A stretch of 18,148 nucleotides of DNA, taken from NCBI GenBank assembly GCA_017509065.1, contig JAFWQM010000108.1, forward strand, positions 1-18,148, read 5' to 3'. The notes beneath the pieces are model-generated. The model saw only the letters and a program-made list of their open reading frames with translations, had not been told where the DNA came from and ran no database searches. This stretch comes from Clostridia bacterium. GTDB taxonomy: Bacteria; Bacillota_A; Clostridia; Christensenellales; Aristaeellaceae. The position numbers and the translations under genes were made by a program. This document shows, one piece after another, positions 1 through 7,534 of this stretch (the first letter of the stretch is position 1; each line of letters starts with the position of its first letter).

Positions 1-30
1 AGTATAGCACACACATTCCCTGAATGTCAA
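1..30 (-). promoter_or_regulatory. Sigma-A-type promoter reading leftward out of the window
   Basis: Read on the minus strand there is a perfect -35 TTGACA (30-25), an 18-base spacer and a -10 TATACT (6-1), with TG one base before the -10 (extended -10). The sequence upstream of the -35 (about 31-110) is rich in A/T tracts and could act as an UP element. It lies after the terminator at 160-191, so it should start a new leftward transcript whose gene is outside the window. This is sequence pattern only. Confidence 0.65.
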
Positions 31-159
31 TACGCTTTTTGATGTTTTTCGAATGATTTTTGAAAAATTCCGAAATATTTTCCATTGAAGGCAAAATTTT
101 CGGAAAACCATGATTTTCCATCGTTCCGCTCTGGCGGCGAAAAAGTGTACTGTCGGATT

Positions 160-191
160 AAAAAAGAAACCGCCCCATGCAGAGCAGTTCC
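160..191 (-). terminator. Intrinsic terminator ending the rubrerythrin/secreted-protein unit
   Basis: On the minus strand GGAACTGCTC (191-182) pairs with GGGCGGTTTC (175-166), a 10-bp stem with three G-T wobbles and a 6-base loop, followed directly by six T (165-160). It lies just downstream of the stop at 219 that ends a rubrerythrin-like 3' fossil, so it may be the original terminator of that lost gene and now serves the secreted-protein gene. Confidence 0.75.
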
Positions 192-218
192 TTAAAAGCC
201 AAGGAATATAAGCCTGAC

Positions 219-263
219 TTACTTCCCGAAATACCTCTCCAGCAGGCCCTTGAAGGCCTTGCC
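219..263 (-). pseudogene. Fossil 3' end of a second rubrerythrin gene
   Basis: Directly after the TGA of the upstream gene (264-266), and in the same frame, the minus strand reads [14 protein letters not shown] followed by TAA. The intact rubrerythrin at 1237-1776 ends [13 protein letters not shown]. The DNA aligns over 42 bases with only two differences, both synonymous (GGG/GGC and TAC/TAT), plus one inserted GGG codon. This is the last 14 codons of a paralogue whose 5' part is gone. It has no start or ribosome binding site and is not expected to be translated. Synonymous-only change suggests the lost copy was once functional. Confidence 0.8.
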
Positions 264-1143
264 TCATTCTCCGGAAGCTGATCCCAGAATGACACGGGTT
301 TTCTCAAATATCTGTGCGCCGGTTTCGGCGTCGTATACGGCGAAATTGCAGGTCATAGTTTTCACATCCGCGAAGGGCAGGCTGAGCGTCGCATCCCGAG
401 ATTCGGGATCCAGCAGAAAATCATATGCGCCTTCGACGGATTCGCCGTTGACAACCAGATCCTCAAAGGCGACCTTGATGGGCTTATCATGCCCGGAATG
501 TGAAATATACATTTCCAGTGTATCGAATGCGCAGCCATACATCGGGTAAATGACAATACCGTTGGCACTGAACAGCACCGCGCGGCTATCGCTCTTCCAA
601 TTGAAAAACGGATCGGAAGGATCGGTGAATTCAAGCTCGCAGGGCGATGCTTCGCCCAGCAAAACAGTAGCTTCTGCATAACACATGGGCGAATTGCCAA
701 TGTACGGAAGCACCATAAAAGTGAAGGAGGACATGGTATCGGAAGCTTCTCTGGAGTTGATCGGGTACTTCAGGCTGTACGTCACGTCCATTTCAGCTCC
801 GGGCGCCGGCCTTTCCGACCAGGGAATATCGGACATTTCCTTGTAAATTCCCCCGCCGTCTCCATAGAACGTCTTATTGATGCTGCATTGCAGCACGTCA
901 GACGTACCGTTTTTGACATGGGCATGAATCAAGATCGCTTCGTCTGTTTTTTTCCAGCCCGTAGAGGCTGAAAGTGAAGCCTTCAAAAGTGAAAACTTCC
1001 TTCGGCGTTTCCAGCTTTTCTCCCAGCGCGGGAAGGCGCAGCGTGTCGCATTGGATACTGGGGGCCTGGTCCGCCAACGACAGCGGCATCAGCAAGATTG
1101 TCAGTATACAAATAAACAGTGTAAAGGCGAGGGCTTTCTTCAT
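264..1143 (-). CDS. Secreted protein of unknown function, frameshifted at an A7 run
   Basis: I do not recognise the family. The gene starts at ATG 1143, preceded by GAGGATG. The first 24 residues are a typical signal peptide (KK, long hydrophobic core, SLA before DQ) with no lipobox cysteine, so the protein should be exported and released. The frame is interrupted: the first frame reads to about residue 65 (GLEK) and then stops near 898, while the rest continues in the +1 frame from the overlapping stretch. The switch falls on seven A (plus-strand T7 at 947-953). Deleting one A gives a continuous protein of about 292 residues. The body looks beta-rich and ends SASGE, with TGA fused to a rubrerythrin remnant. 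It follows rubrerythrin with a hairpin between them. It may be a true pseudogene or a homopolymer sequencing error. Confidence 0.6.
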
Positions 1144-1195
1144 GTTTTATCATCCTCACTTGGTTTTCTTGTACTATTCTTTTGAGATAAACGAC

Positions 1196-1226
1196 AAGAA
1201 AGGCAGATCAATGATCCGCCTTTCTT
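1196..1226 (-). terminator. Hairpin downstream of rubrerythrin
   Basis: AAGAAAGGC (1196-1204) and GCCTTTCTT (1218-1226) form a perfect 9-bp stem, extended by GATC/GATC inside it, just 10 bases after the rubrerythrin stop. On the minus strand the 3' arm is T-rich (CTTTCTT) and is followed by GTCGTTTATC, so it could terminate or attenuate transcription before the secreted-protein gene. There is no clean T run outside the stem, so termination may be partial. Confidence 0.55.
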
Positions 1227-1236
1227 TGAGAGTATT

Positions 1237-1776
1237 TTACTTGAAGTACCTCTCCAGCAGCCCCTTGAAGGCCTTGCCGTGCCTGGCTTCGTCGCGGGCC
1301 ATTTCATGCACGGTATCGTGGATGGCGTCCAGGTTCAGGGCTTTGGCGCGCTTGGCCAGGTCGGTCTTGCCGGCAGTGGCGCCGTTTTCGGCTTCCACGC
1401 GCATTTTCAGGTTCTTTTCGGTGCTATCGGTGAGCACTTCGCCCAAGAGCTCGGCGAATTTTGCGGCATGCTCGGCTTCCTCAAACGCGGCGGTCTTCCA
1501 GTATTCGGCGATTTCGGGATAGCCTTCCCGGGCGGCAACGCGGCCCATGGCCAGGTACATGCCCACTTCGGTGCATTCGCCGGTGAAGTTGGCCCGCAGA
1601 TCGGCAATGATGTCTTCCGGCACGCCCTGCGCTACGCCCACCACATGCTCGGCGGCCCAGGTCATATCAGCATCCTGCTTGGTGAATTTGGAAGCGGGGG
1701 CTTTGCACTGGGGGCACTTTTCCGGGGGCTGCTCGCCTTCCCAAACGAATCCGCAAACCTGACATACCCATTTCAT
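1237..1776 (-). CDS. rbr: Rubrerythrin with N-terminal rubredoxin domain (reverse rubrerythrin type)
   Basis: Cytoplasmic non-haem iron protein that reduces hydrogen peroxide (and indirectly oxygen) in anaerobes. The 179-residue protein begins with a rubredoxin-like Fe(Cys)4 site, C5-x2-C8 and C21-x2-C24. It is followed by a ferritin-like four-helix domain carrying the di-iron ligands: E67 with E70, EEAEH at 99-103, and E158, E163 and H166 near the C-terminus. The domain order is the reverse of classical rubrerythrin and matches the clostridial reverse-rubrerythrin group, whose usual length is about 180. ATG 1776 has GGGAGGA seven to eight bases upstream. It has a probable promoter of its own with an imperfect palindrome over the -10. 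A 3' fragment of a paralogue survives at 219-263. Family call is secure; the electron donor is not visible here. Confidence 0.93.
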   Translation of the reverse strand: MKWVCQVCGFVWEGEQPPEKCPQCKAPASKFTKQDADMTWAAEHVVGVAQGVPEDIIADLRANFTGECTEVGMYLAMGRVAAREGYPEIAEYWKTAAFEEAEHAAKFAELLGEVLTDSTEKNLKMRVEAENGATAGKTDLAKRAKALNLDAIHDTVHEMARDEARHGKAFKGLLERYFK

Positions 1777-1807
1777 GATGACATTCCTCCCTTGCTTTTA
1801 TCACGCA

Positions 1808-1859
1808 CGCCGGGGCATCCGGCGAACTGTACAATATGAATATACACTTTTTTTCGGAA
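1808..1859 (-). promoter_or_regulatory. Candidate rubrerythrin promoter with palindromic operator and 5'-UTR hairpin
   Basis: On the minus strand TTCCGA (1859-1854), a 17-base spacer and TATTGT (1836-1831) form a weak sigma-A promoter. The imperfect palindrome beginning TGTA and ending TACA at 1828-1846 overlaps the -10, a place where a repressor could bind. A perfect CGCCGG/CCGGCG hairpin with a 5-base loop (1808-1824) would sit near the 5' end of the transcript. Peroxide-responsive repression is common for rubrerythrins, but the palindrome is not a clear PerR box, so the regulator is unknown. Confidence 0.4.
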
Positions 1860-1892
1860 TTGAAACGGTTCTGGAAAAATTTTCTTGAAGCC

Positions 1893-2732
1893 CTATCGGG
1901 GCGGCAGGCCCTTCTCCATACGCTGGCGGCTGACCTCGTAAAAGCACACCGTGGCGGCGCTGCCCGCGTTCAGGCTGGACGCCGCGCCGCAGATGGGAAT
2001 GCGGGCTAAGATATCGCACTGTTCCTTCCAGGCGTGGGAGAGACCGAAGGTTTCGTTGCCGATCACCAGAGCGACGGGGCCGGTCAGGTCGATTTCCGAA
2101 AGGTTCTTCGTACCTCTGGCGCTGGTGCCCACGATCAGGGGGCGGCTGGGCTGATTGCGCAGCCATTCCACCGCCGCTTCGGCGCTGGGCAGCTCTCCAA
2201 AGGGCAGGGCGAACACCGTGCCCACGCTGGCCCGGATGCACTGGGGATCGTAAAAATCTGCCGCGTGGCCGGTGACGATGGCGCCGGTGGCCCCAAAGGC
2301 GTCGGCGGAACGCAGGAAAGTGCCTAAATTGCCGGGGGCGGCGGGCCGGTCAAACAGGGTAAACATCGGCGGAGCGGCGCTCACTCGGGCCGCTTTCGCC
2401 ATCCGCTCCAGGCCGTCCGTGCGGGTGTACACCAAACCGATGATCTCGCAGGGGTTTTCCCGGTCGCTGAGTTCGGCATGCAGCTCCGGGGCCATCTGGT
2501 ACAGATTTTCCGGCTGCGCTTTGCCGATCATATCCTCTGCCCAGCCGGACAGGCGTTTGCCGTCCGCCACGGCCATGGCGTAGAATTGCCAGCCGTGGGA
2601 AATGGCCTGCTCCACCATCTGCACGCCTTCCATGAATGCCAATCCCTGGCGCGCGCGCTTTTCCCGGTTGCGTTTCAGCGTTTCAAAGCGCTGAAACTCC
2701 GCGTTCCGGGCGTACATTTTGAGGGCTTTCAT
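1893..2732 (-). CDS. SpoU/TrmH-family RNA 2'-O-methyltransferase
   Basis: Predicted S-adenosylmethionine-dependent ribose 2'-O-methyltransferase of rRNA or tRNA. The 279-residue protein has a basic N-terminal substrate-binding region (about 1-115) and a C-terminal SPOUT knot domain with the three family motifs: PGNLGTFLRSADAFG (133-147), IGNETFGLS (224-232), and IPICG...SLNAGSA...FYE (245-266). Conserved N135, R141, E227 and N255 are in place. ATG 2732 overlaps the threonine synthase stop by four bases (ATGA), so the two are translationally coupled. It ends in TAG, which shows that TAG is a working stop in this genome. The exact RNA target cannot be read from sequence; RlmB-like or TsnR-like roles are both possible. 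Confidence 0.88.
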   Translation of the reverse strand: MKALKMYARNAEFQRFETLKRNREKRARQGLAFMEGVQMVEQAISHGWQFYAMAVADGKRLSGWAEDMIGKAQPENLYQMAPELHAELSDRENPCEIIGLVYTRTDGLERMAKAARVSAAPPMFTLFDRPAAPGNLGTFLRSADAFGATGAIVTGHAADFYDPQCIRASVGTVFALPFGELPSAEAAVEWLRNQPSRPLIVGTSARGTKNLSEIDLTGPVALVIGNETFGLSHAWKEQCDILARIPICGAASSLNAGSAATVCFYEVSRQRMEKGLPPR

Positions 2733-4219
2733 GCTTGCTGTCCGTCAAACTCCGCCAGCACCGCTTCGCCCATTTTGTCCTTATCGCAGACGCGGGTATG
2801 CAGTACGGGCATGGATTTGAGCGACCTAATGGCCTTGGGCGCTTTTACGTTTGTAGCGTTTTCCAGAGCCTCCGCCGCGCTGAAAGCGTCGCCCTGAACG
2901 ATGACGCCCACGGCTTTCGCCACGTCGGCGGCGAATTTGTAGGGGCTGGCGGTGGATACGATCAGCAGGGGCGCATCGTCCCCGGTTTCTTTGCGGTAAT
3001 CTCCGGCAACGGCGGCCGCCACGGCGGTATGGGGATCCAGCAGATATTTTTCTTCCTGCCAGTATCGCGCGATAGCCTCACGGGTTCTTTCATCTCCGGC
3101 AAAGCCGCCGAAGAATACGCTTTTCAGCAGTTCCTTCTGGCTGTCGCTGATTTCGTAGCAGCCTTCCGTTTTGAGCTGTTCCATCCATTCCCGCACCTGC
3201 TTGGTGTCTCCCTGGGCCAGCTCCAACAGGAACCGTTCCAGATTGGAGGAAATCAGGATATCCATGGAGGGGGAGATGGTCTTGTGGAAGGGACGGCGGC
3301 GGTCATACACCCCGGTGCGGATGAAGTCGGTCAGCACGTCGTTGCGGTTGCTGGCGCAAATCAGGCGGCGGATGGGCGCGCCCATGCGGCGGGCATACCA
3401 GGCGGCTAAGATGTTGCCGAAATTGCCGGTGGGCACGCATACGTTCAGGCCCGTTTCCCAATCAATGGCCCCCTGTGCCAGCAGATCGGCGCAGGCGGAC
3501 AGGTAATAGGCGATCTGGGGAGCTAAACGGCCCAAGTTGATGGAATTGGCGGAAGACAGCGTTTTGCCCCTTTGGTTCATTTTCTCCCGGAAAGCGGGGT
3601 CGCTGAACAGGGTCTTTACGCCGGTCTGGGCGTCGTCAAAATTACCGCGCACGGCTACCACATGCACGTTCTTGCCTTGGCTTGTGACCATCTGCTTTTC
3701 CTGCACGGCGCTGACGCCGCCCTGAGGATAGAATACGGTCACGGAGGTGCCGGGCACATCCTGAAAGCCCTCCAGGGCCGCTTTGCCAGTATCGCCGCTG
3801 GTGGCGGTCAGGATGGCGATTTCCCGCTTTTCGCCCTCCTTCCGGGCGGAAGCGGTGAGCAGGCGGGGCAGGAACTGCAAGGCCATATCCTTAAAGGCCA
3901 AGGTGGGGCCATGGAACAGCTCCAGCACATACTGACCCTGGGACAGCGCCTTGACCGGGGCGATCGCCGGGTCGTCAAACCGGGCGTAAGCGTCCCTCGC
4001 CATGGGCAGCAGTTCTTCTTCGGTGAACCCGTCTAAGGTCAGCGCCAAAGTACGGGCGGCCCGGCTGGGATAATCCATGCGGGCCAGGACTTCAAAATCC
4101 GCTTTTTCCAGATGGGGCAGGGAAACGGGCACGTATAATCCGCCATCCGCGGCAATGCCGCGCACGATGGCCTGGGGAGCGGAAACGGGCTCCGCTCCCC
4201 GGGTGCTGATAAATGGCAT
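2729..4219 (-). CDS. thrC: Threonine synthase
   Basis: PLP enzyme converting O-phospho-L-homoserine to L-threonine and phosphate. The 496-residue length fits the fungal/bacterial class of about 460-500. The N-terminus (FISTRG near 3-8, then IAADGGLYVP at 22-31) is characteristic. The PLP lysine is K110 in FHGPTLAFKDMALQF, and TATSGDTG (about 138-145) is the phosphate-binding loop. PTGNFGNILAAWYA and the NRNDVLTDF stretch are also family hallmarks. ATG 4219 has GAGG upstream. It lies 18 bases after the P-loop gene and overlaps the methyltransferase start by four bases, so it is the middle gene of a three-gene operon. No T-box or threonine attenuator is visible. Homoserine kinase and homoserine dehydrogenase are not in the window. 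Confidence 0.95.
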   Translation of the reverse strand: MPFISTRGAEPVSAPQAIVRGIAADGGLYVPVSLPHLEKADFEVLARMDYPSRAARTLALTLDGFTEEELLPMARDAYARFDDPAIAPVKALSQGQYVLELFHGPTLAFKDMALQFLPRLLTASARKEGEKREIAILTATSGDTGKAALEGFQDVPGTSVTVFYPQGGVSAVQEKQMVTSQGKNVHVVAVRGNFDDAQTGVKTLFSDPAFREKMNQRGKTLSSANSINLGRLAPQIAYYLSACADLLAQGAIDWETGLNVCVPTGNFGNILAAWYARRMGAPIRRLICASNRNDVLTDFIRTGVYDRRRPFHKTISPSMDILISSNLERFLLELAQGDTKQVREWMEQLKTEGCYEISDSQKELLKSVFFGGFAGDERTREAIARYWQEEKYLLDPHTAVAAAVAGDYRKETGDDAPLLIVSTASPYKFAADVAKAVGVIVQGDAFSAAEALENATNVKAPKAIRSLKSMPVLHTRVCDKDKMGEAVLAEFDGQQA

Positions 4220-4237
4220 AGCGTTTTATCCTCGATT

Positions 4238-4648
4238 TTAGATGAAGTATTTTTTGATGAATTCAGGCGCGACGGTATCGTCGCAGCTGACAGACAGCAC
4301 GAACTGCACGTTGTGCTGCTCACTCAACCGATCCAGACGGGCAAAGAATTTTTCCGTGTTTTCCACTTCGGTTTTCACCAGCTTGAGGAACGCGTCCACG
4401 AAAATCACGCTGATGTCAAAATTTTGGGCCAGCATGCCGCACAGGAAGCCGAAAAACATTTCCGGGCTGTCGCTGCCGTACTCGCCTGCGTTGACAAAAC
4501 GCACTTCGTGGCGCAGATCGTACATATACCGGTTATCGTCGTCGATGAATATGACGTCTCCCTTGTGTTCCTTGATGGCGTCGTTGGCCTGATCCAGAAT
4601 CCGCTTGGTTTTGCCGGAACCTTTCTTGCCGTGAATCACCTGTATCAT
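4238..4648 (-). CDS. Small P-loop NTPase of unknown function
   Basis: The 136-residue protein opens with a Walker A loop, GKKGSGKT at 7-14, immediately after the first beta strand. Two hydrophobic strands ending in acidic residues, VIFIDDD (32-38) and VIFVDA (81-86), could supply Walker B. There is no signal peptide or membrane segment, so it is cytoplasmic. The size and layout suggest a minimal RecA/kinase-like ATPase fold. I do not recognise a named family and assign no substrate. It is the first gene of the unit with thrC and the methyltransferase, behind the promoter at 4683-4711. A GGGGG-type ribosome binding site precedes ATG 4648, followed by an unusual run of six T. Confidence 0.75.
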   Translation of the reverse strand: MIQVIHGKKGSGKTKRILDQANDAIKEHKGDVIFIDDDNRYMYDLRHEVRFVNAGEYGSDSPEMFFGFLCGMLAQNFDISVIFVDAFLKLVKTEVENTEKFFARLDRLSEQHNVQFVLSVSCDDTVAPEFIKKYFI

Positions 4649-4682
4649 GGGAAAAAACCCCCTTGCTTGTTATGATATTTCT

Positions 4683-4711
4683 ATTATACCCGATTTTGCC
4701 GGAGATTGCAA
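4683..4711 (-). promoter_or_regulatory. Sigma-A promoter for the P-loop/thrC/methyltransferase operon
   Basis: Minus strand: TTGCAA (4711-4706), exactly 17 bases, TATAAT (4688-4683). It lies in the 82-base gap between the aldo/keto reductase stop and the P-loop gene start, about 35 bases upstream of that start. The -10 is perfect consensus and the -35 has four of six bases. It separates this operon from the reductase, for which no hairpin terminator is visible in the gap. Confidence 0.75.
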
Positions 4712-4730
4712 GGATAGATCAACAAAGGAT

Positions 4731-5723
4731 TTACCCCGCCAGGATAGCGTCGATTTGGTCCAATTCCTCCTGGGTGAACGCGGGGCCATTCACCGCCTCG
4801 ATGTTGTCCAGCACCTGCTGGGGACGGCTGGCCCCGATCAGGGCGGAGGTGACCACTTCGTCCCGCAGCACCCATTGCAGCGCCATTTGGGACAGCTTCT
4901 GCCCGCGCTTCTGCGCCAGGTCGTTCAGGGCGCGAATGACGCGCAGTTTATCTTCCGTGATGGCGTCGGGCTTTAAGAAGCGCGGATCGTGGCCCGCCCG
5001 GGAATCGGCGGGGATGCCGTTCAGATACCGGTCGGTGAGCAATCCGCCCGATAGGGGAGAGAAGCAGATGCAGCCCACCTTTTCTTCCCGCAGCACTTGG
5101 GTCAGCCCCTCTTCGATCCAGCGGTTCAGCATGGAATAGCTGGGCTGATGGATCAGGCAGGGAGTGCCAAGCTGCTTGAGGATGGCGATGGCCTTTTTGG
5201 CCTGCTCCGGTTTATAGTTGGAGATGCCCACGTACAGCGCCCTGCCAGATCGCACGATGTGGTCCAGAGCAGCCATGGTTTCCTCCAAGGGCGTGTCCGG
5301 ATCGGGACGGTGATGGTAGAAAATGTCCACATAATCCACGTGCATGCGCTTGAGGCTTTGGTCCAAACTGGCGATCAGATATTTCCGGCTGCCGAAATTG
5401 CCATAGGGACCGGGCCACATATCGTAGCCCGCCTTGGTGGAAAGGATCAGCTCGTCCCGGTAGGGCCGCCAGTCCCTGTCCATATGCACGCCGAAGTTCC
5501 GCTCGGCTTCGCCGTAGGGAGGGCCGTAGTTGTTGGCCAGGTCGAAATGGGTGATGCCGTGGTCGAACGCGGTGCGCAGGATGCTCTGCTGGGTTTCAAA
5601 GGGCGTGATGGCCCCGAAATTGTGCCACATGCCCAGGGAAAGCATGGGGAGGCGGATGCCGCTCGCCCCGCAGCGGCGGTATTGCATTTGCCCATATCGA
5701 TTTTCAGTTGCGATGTACATCAT
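4731..5723 (-). CDS. Aldo/keto reductase, YghZ-like (L-glyceraldehyde 3-phosphate reductase group)
   Basis: NADPH-dependent cytoplasmic oxidoreductase of the AKR superfamily. The 330-residue protein shows the TIM-barrel tetrad: D61, Y66, K97 and H138 (in FYHHRPD). The N-terminus (NRYGQMQYRRCG, then LPMLSLGMWHNFG) closely follows the E. coli YghZ/AKR14 pattern, as does the long YGPPYGEAERNFG segment. Cofactor-binding elements (FSPLSGGLLTDRY, IGASRPQQ) are present near the C-terminus. In YghZ the known reaction is reduction of L-glyceraldehyde 3-phosphate and methylglyoxal detoxification; that substrate is inferred here. ATG 5723 has AAGGAGA at ideal spacing. A second ATG follows immediately, so the start could be one codon later. 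It appears to be monocistronic, with its own extended -10 promoter. Confidence 0.9.
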   Translation of the reverse strand: MMYIATENRYGQMQYRRCGASGIRLPMLSLGMWHNFGAITPFETQQSILRTAFDHGITHFDLANNYGPPYGEAERNFGVHMDRDWRPYRDELILSTKAGYDMWPGPYGNFGSRKYLIASLDQSLKRMHVDYVDIFYHHRPDPDTPLEETMAALDHIVRSGRALYVGISNYKPEQAKKAIAILKQLGTPCLIHQPSYSMLNRWIEEGLTQVLREEKVGCICFSPLSGGLLTDRYLNGIPADSRAGHDPRFLKPDAITEDKLRVIRALNDLAQKRGQKLSQMALQWVLRDEVVTSALIGASRPQQVLDNIEAVNGPAFTQEELDQIDAILAG

Positions 5724-5777
5724 AGTATTCTCCTTTTCAGTAAAGTGGACCGTTATTCTGATGGATCATCCATGCGT

Positions 5778-5806
5778 ATTGTAGCATAACCCAGTCTTTT
5801 TGGGAA
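5778..5806 (-). promoter_or_regulatory. Extended -10 promoter of the aldo/keto reductase
   Basis: Minus strand: TTCCCA (5806-5801), 17 bases, TACAAT (5783-5778), with TG one base upstream of the -10. It lies between the dapB terminator and the reductase start, leaving a leader of roughly 50 bases. Confidence 0.6.
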
Positions 5807-5840
5807 GACCGCCAGCGGTATTCTCCTATCTTTTCCGCAC

Positions 5841-5866
5841 AAAAAAGAGAGGCCCGCGGACCTCTC
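5841..5866 (-). terminator. Intrinsic terminator of the acyltransferase-asd-dapA-dapB operon
   Basis: Minus strand: GAGAGG...CCTCTC with an inner CC/GG extension around a short GC-rich loop, followed directly by six T (5846-5841). It begins 25 bases after the dapB stop, a textbook position and shape. Confidence 0.9.
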
Positions 5867-5891
5867 GACTGCGTATGGGACAAAGCAAAAA

Positions 5892-6644
5892 TCATTTTTC
5901 CAGCATGGCCTGGGCCAGGGCGTCCATATCGTATTCGCCGGGCTTCTGAGTGCTGATAAACCGGGCGGCGCGCAGAGCACCGCGGGCGAAAATGGAACGG
6001 TCCTGGGCGGAATGGGTGAGGGTGATCACCTCGGAGGGGCCGTAAAATCCCACTTCATGGTCCCCCGGCACGCTGCCACCCCGGATGGCATGGATGCCGA
6101 TCTCGTTCTTTTCCCGTTTCTGGGTGCGGCCGTTTCGGCCGAAGACCGGCAGTGTGTCGGGAGTGCTTACCGCGTCGTACAGCATGAGCGCCGTGCCGCT
6201 GGGGGCGTCAATTTTCTGGTTGTGGTGCTTTTCGATGATCTCGATGTCGAAATCCGGCAAAAGCTTTGCCGCCTGGCGGGCCAGGGTGCGCAGCACGTAA
6301 ATCCCCACGCTCATGTTGGCGCTGCGGAAAATGGGAATGGTTTTCGCGGCGTCCCGGATGGCGGCAAGATCCTCGTCATTGTAGCCGGTGGCGGCCAGCA
6401 CCAAGGGCAATTGATGCTCCTTGGCGTAAGCCAAGAGGGCATTAAGCCCTTCGGGACGGGAAAAATCCACGATCACGTCCGCTTCCTCCTCCACAAGAGA
6501 AAAGGAAGGATACACGGGGAAATCACTCCATTTTTCCGCTTTTACGTCCACGCCGGCGGTGATGACCGCCTGTTCGTCCTCGGCCAGCTGCGCTACCTGA
6601 CGGCCCATGCGGCCGCACGCGCCGGATAACAGAATCTTCAGCAT
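5892..6644 (-). CDS. dapB: 4-hydroxy-tetrahydrodipicolinate reductase
   Basis: NAD(P)H-dependent reductase that converts 4-hydroxy-tetrahydrodipicolinate to tetrahydrodipicolinate in the lysine/diaminopimelate pathway. I place the start at ATG 6644 (protein MLKILLSG..., 250 residues), although the frame is open to 6734. The internal start gives the conserved N-terminus, with the Rossmann loop GACGRMG at 8-14, and normal family length; the extra 30 residues have no counterpart. The catalytic region EIIEKHHNQKIDAPSGTA carries the paired histidines and lysine of the DapB signature. The start overlaps the dapA stop by seven bases, implying coupled translation. It is the last gene before a strong terminator. 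Confidence 0.94.
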   Translation of the reverse strand: MLKILLSGACGRMGRQVAQLAEDEQAVITAGVDVKAEKWSDFPVYPSFSLVEEEADVIVDFSRPEGLNALLAYAKEHQLPLVLAATGYNDEDLAAIRDAAKTIPIFRSANMSVGIYVLRTLARQAAKLLPDFDIEIIEKHHNQKIDAPSGTALMLYDAVSTPDTLPVFGRNGRTQKREKNEIGIHAIRGGSVPGDHEVGFYGPSEVITLTHSAQDRSIFARGALRAARFISTQKPGEYDMDALAQAMLEK

Positions 6645-7513
6645 ATCAAACCTGCCTTCTGCATTTCTTCTTTCAGCATGTGCCCGTGTTCGGGGGAGAG
6701 GGGCGTTAAGGGCAGCCGCACTTCGTTCCGGCACAGGCCCAGGGCCGCCGCCGCCGCTTTCACGGGAATGGGGTTCACTTCTAAGAACAGGGCGTTCATC
6801 AGCGGCAGCCAGCGCAGGTTCAGCTTCGCGGCCTGATCCAGCGGCAGGCGGCAGATATCGCCCATGGCCCTGGGCGCGATGTTGGCCAGCACGGAAATAG
6901 CGCCCAAGCCGCCCACAGCCCGCACCGGCGCGGTGATTTCATCCGAACCGGAATAGAAAGCGATATGGTCCCCGCACAGGCGGATCATGTCCATGATCTG
7001 CACCATGTTGCCGGAGGCTTCCTTCATGGCGATGATGCCCGGCTCTTTTGCCAGCGCTTCCATGGTCTTAGGCTGCATGTTCAGCCCCGTGCGGGAGGGC
7101 ACGTTGTACACGATCACCGGCAGCGCCCCGTCCCTTGCGATGGCGGTATAATGGGCAATCAGGCCGTTTTGGGTGGTTTTATTGTAATAGGGGGTCACGC
7201 AGAGCTGAGCGTCCGCGCCCAATTCTTTTGCCCGCCGGGCCTTCTGGATCACGTCCCTGGTGTTGTTGCCGCCGGTGCCCGCGATGATGGGAATGCGATG
7301 ATTAACGTGCCGGATGATGAAGGAAAGCACATCTTCCCATTCCTGGCCGGTCATGGTGGAAGGTTCGCCGGTGGTGCCGCAGGCGACGATGGCGTCCACG
7401 CCCTCGCTTACCTGGAATTCAAGCAGGTTTTGCAGAGCGGGATAATCCACTTCGCCATTTTTGAAGGGCGTGATCAATGCTGTGGCACAGCCTGTGAACA
7501 GCGCGTTGGACAT
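6638..7513 (-). CDS. dapA: 4-hydroxy-tetrahydrodipicolinate synthase
   Basis: Class I aldolase-type enzyme condensing pyruvate with aspartate semialdehyde, the first step committed to lysine and diaminopimelate. It is 291 residues, the usual length. Active-site residues are visible: GTTGE at 46-50 (T47 and T48), Y136 in YNVPSRTG, and the Schiff-base lysine K164 in IAMKEASG. ATG 7513 has AGGAAGGAG upstream. It is 21 bases after asd, whose product is its substrate, and overlaps dapB. Lysine feedback cannot be judged from sequence alone. No lysine riboswitch precedes it. Confidence 0.95.
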   Translation of the reverse strand: MSNALFTGCATALITPFKNGEVDYPALQNLLEFQVSEGVDAIVACGTTGEPSTMTGQEWEDVLSFIIRHVNHRIPIIAGTGGNNTRDVIQKARRAKELGADAQLCVTPYYNKTTQNGLIAHYTAIARDGALPVIVYNVPSRTGLNMQPKTMEALAKEPGIIAMKEASGNMVQIMDMIRLCGDHIAFYSGSDEITAPVRAVGGLGAISVLANIAPRAMGDICRLPLDQAAKLNLRWLPLMNALFLEVNPIPVKAAAAALGLCRNEVRLPLTPLSPEHGHMLKEEMQKAGLIC

Positions 7514-7534
7514 GGTTTGCTCCTTCCTGACAGG

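Noticed and set aside
940..960. Programmed -1 ribosomal frameshift at A-AAA-AAC in the secreted-protein gene
   Set aside because: The slippery heptamer fits a -1 shift, but the downstream protein is in the +1 frame, so a -1 slip would not join the halves.
6645..6734. N-terminal extension of dapB (start at 6734)
   Set aside because: The extra 30 residues overlap dapA and precede the conserved DapB N-terminus; the ATG at 6644 gives family length.
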